Positions 63,966 through 64,000 of a stretch of 64,000 nt of DNA are shown here, one piece after another. The notes beneath the pieces are model-generated. The model was not told the DNA's origin, searched no databases, and saw only the letters and a program-made list of their open reading frames with translations. Position 1 is the first letter of the stretch, and each line of letters opens with the position of its first letter. This DNA is from Hymenobacter puniceus (GTDB lineage Bacteria > Bacteroidota > Bacteroidia > Cytophagales > Hymenobacteraceae): contig NZ_JACSCX010000006.1 in NCBI RefSeq assembly GCF_014333525.1, positions 221,931 to 285,930 on the forward strand. Reading direction: 5' to 3'. A program made the position numbers and the translations under genes.

Positions 63966-63997
63966 GTGGCCGCACACCCCGTGCCGGGGCGGGCCAC
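63966..63997. repeat. GC-rich hairpin 2 at the right edge
   Basis: GTGGCC...GGCCAC outer stem and CCCCG/CGGGG inner stem, 5 bp after hairpin 1. The two hairpins look like parts of one structured element. Confidence 0.75.
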
Positions 63998-64000
63998 AAA

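Larger units (their letters stand above)
63573..64000. other. Right-edge non-coding region
   Basis: 428 bp without a convincing gene. The first half is AT-rich and featureless. The last ~100 bp hold two strong GC-rich hairpins (63912-63960 and 63966-63997). Short open frames on the minus strand read through the hairpins and end near 63775, but they are compositionally biased and unlike known proteins. The region may be the edge of a repeat element or of a structured RNA continuing to the right. Confidence 0.5.

Noticed and set aside
63775..63999. Possible partial gene on the minus strand at the right edge
   Set aside because: The frame reads through two hairpins, begins with repetitive Pro/Gly/Arg sequence and matches nothing known, so I treat the region as non-coding.

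Overview
The window is GC-rich chromosomal DNA from a member of the Bacteroidota, most likely Hymenobacter or a close relative in the Cytophagales. The evidence is a TonB-dependent receptor with an STN and carboxypeptidase-like N-terminus followed by a DUF4249 lipoprotein, two proteins with type IX secretion (T9SS) C-terminal sorting domains, a DUF3667 protein, a head-GIN (DUF2807) protein, a bacillithiol-reductase-like YpdA, OmpP1/FadL, and TAnnTTTG-type -7 promoter boxes. No rRNA, tRNA, CRISPR array or intact insertion sequence was seen.

1..11 kb (minus strand) is the most unusual part. In transcription order it holds a vWA-like lipoprotein, a 3-TM membrane protein, a low-GC 151-aa protein, a tubulin/FtsZ-like GTPase, a 1154-aa protein with an actin/Hsp70-type ATPase domain, a small cassette gene, a bitopic coiled-coil protein, and a MotA/TolQ/ExbB-like channel subunit that runs off the left edge. 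An actin-fold ATPase, a tubulin-fold GTPase and a proton-channel-like protein in one locus suggest an envelope-spanning, cytoskeleton-linked machine. Its spacers carry several families of REP-like palindromes. One low-GC gene lies between 31-bp inverted repeats and looks like an inserted cassette.

11..15 kb holds a sugar nucleotidyltransferase, a LemA-TPM-TPM operon and a DnaQ-like exonuclease. 15..22.4 kb holds a low-GC exported protein, then the receptor/DUF4249/macroglobulin-like outer-membrane operon. 22.5..32.3 kb holds polA, a lipoprotein, a DoxX-like protein, YpdA, a GDSL-type lipoprotein, FadL, a cyanophycinase-like peptidase and a peroxiredoxin-like protein. 32.5..35 kb holds two magnesium transporters, MgtE and CorA. 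35..42.5 kb holds small membrane and lipoproteins, the ribosome-rescue factor ArfB, a DUF2383 protein, an M13 peptidase, a SnoaL-like protein, and a divergent NmrA-like/HxlR pair with a clear operator region. 42.5..54.5 kb holds katG, a head-GIN protein, a PA14 T9SS cargo protein, DUF3667, a barrel-like protein, fabH, a T9SS metalloprotease and a DUF72 protein. 54.9..63.5 kb holds an RlpA-SPOR protein, a beta-barrel protein, a penicillin acylase, a protein with four tandem TonB C-terminal domains, a small membrane protein and two tandem paralogous lipoproteins of unknown function. The last 480 bp hold no convincing gene but contain two very strong GC-rich hairpins.

Most of the rest is ordinary Bacteroidota housekeeping and envelope biology. 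Rho-independent terminators are well defined at many gene ends.
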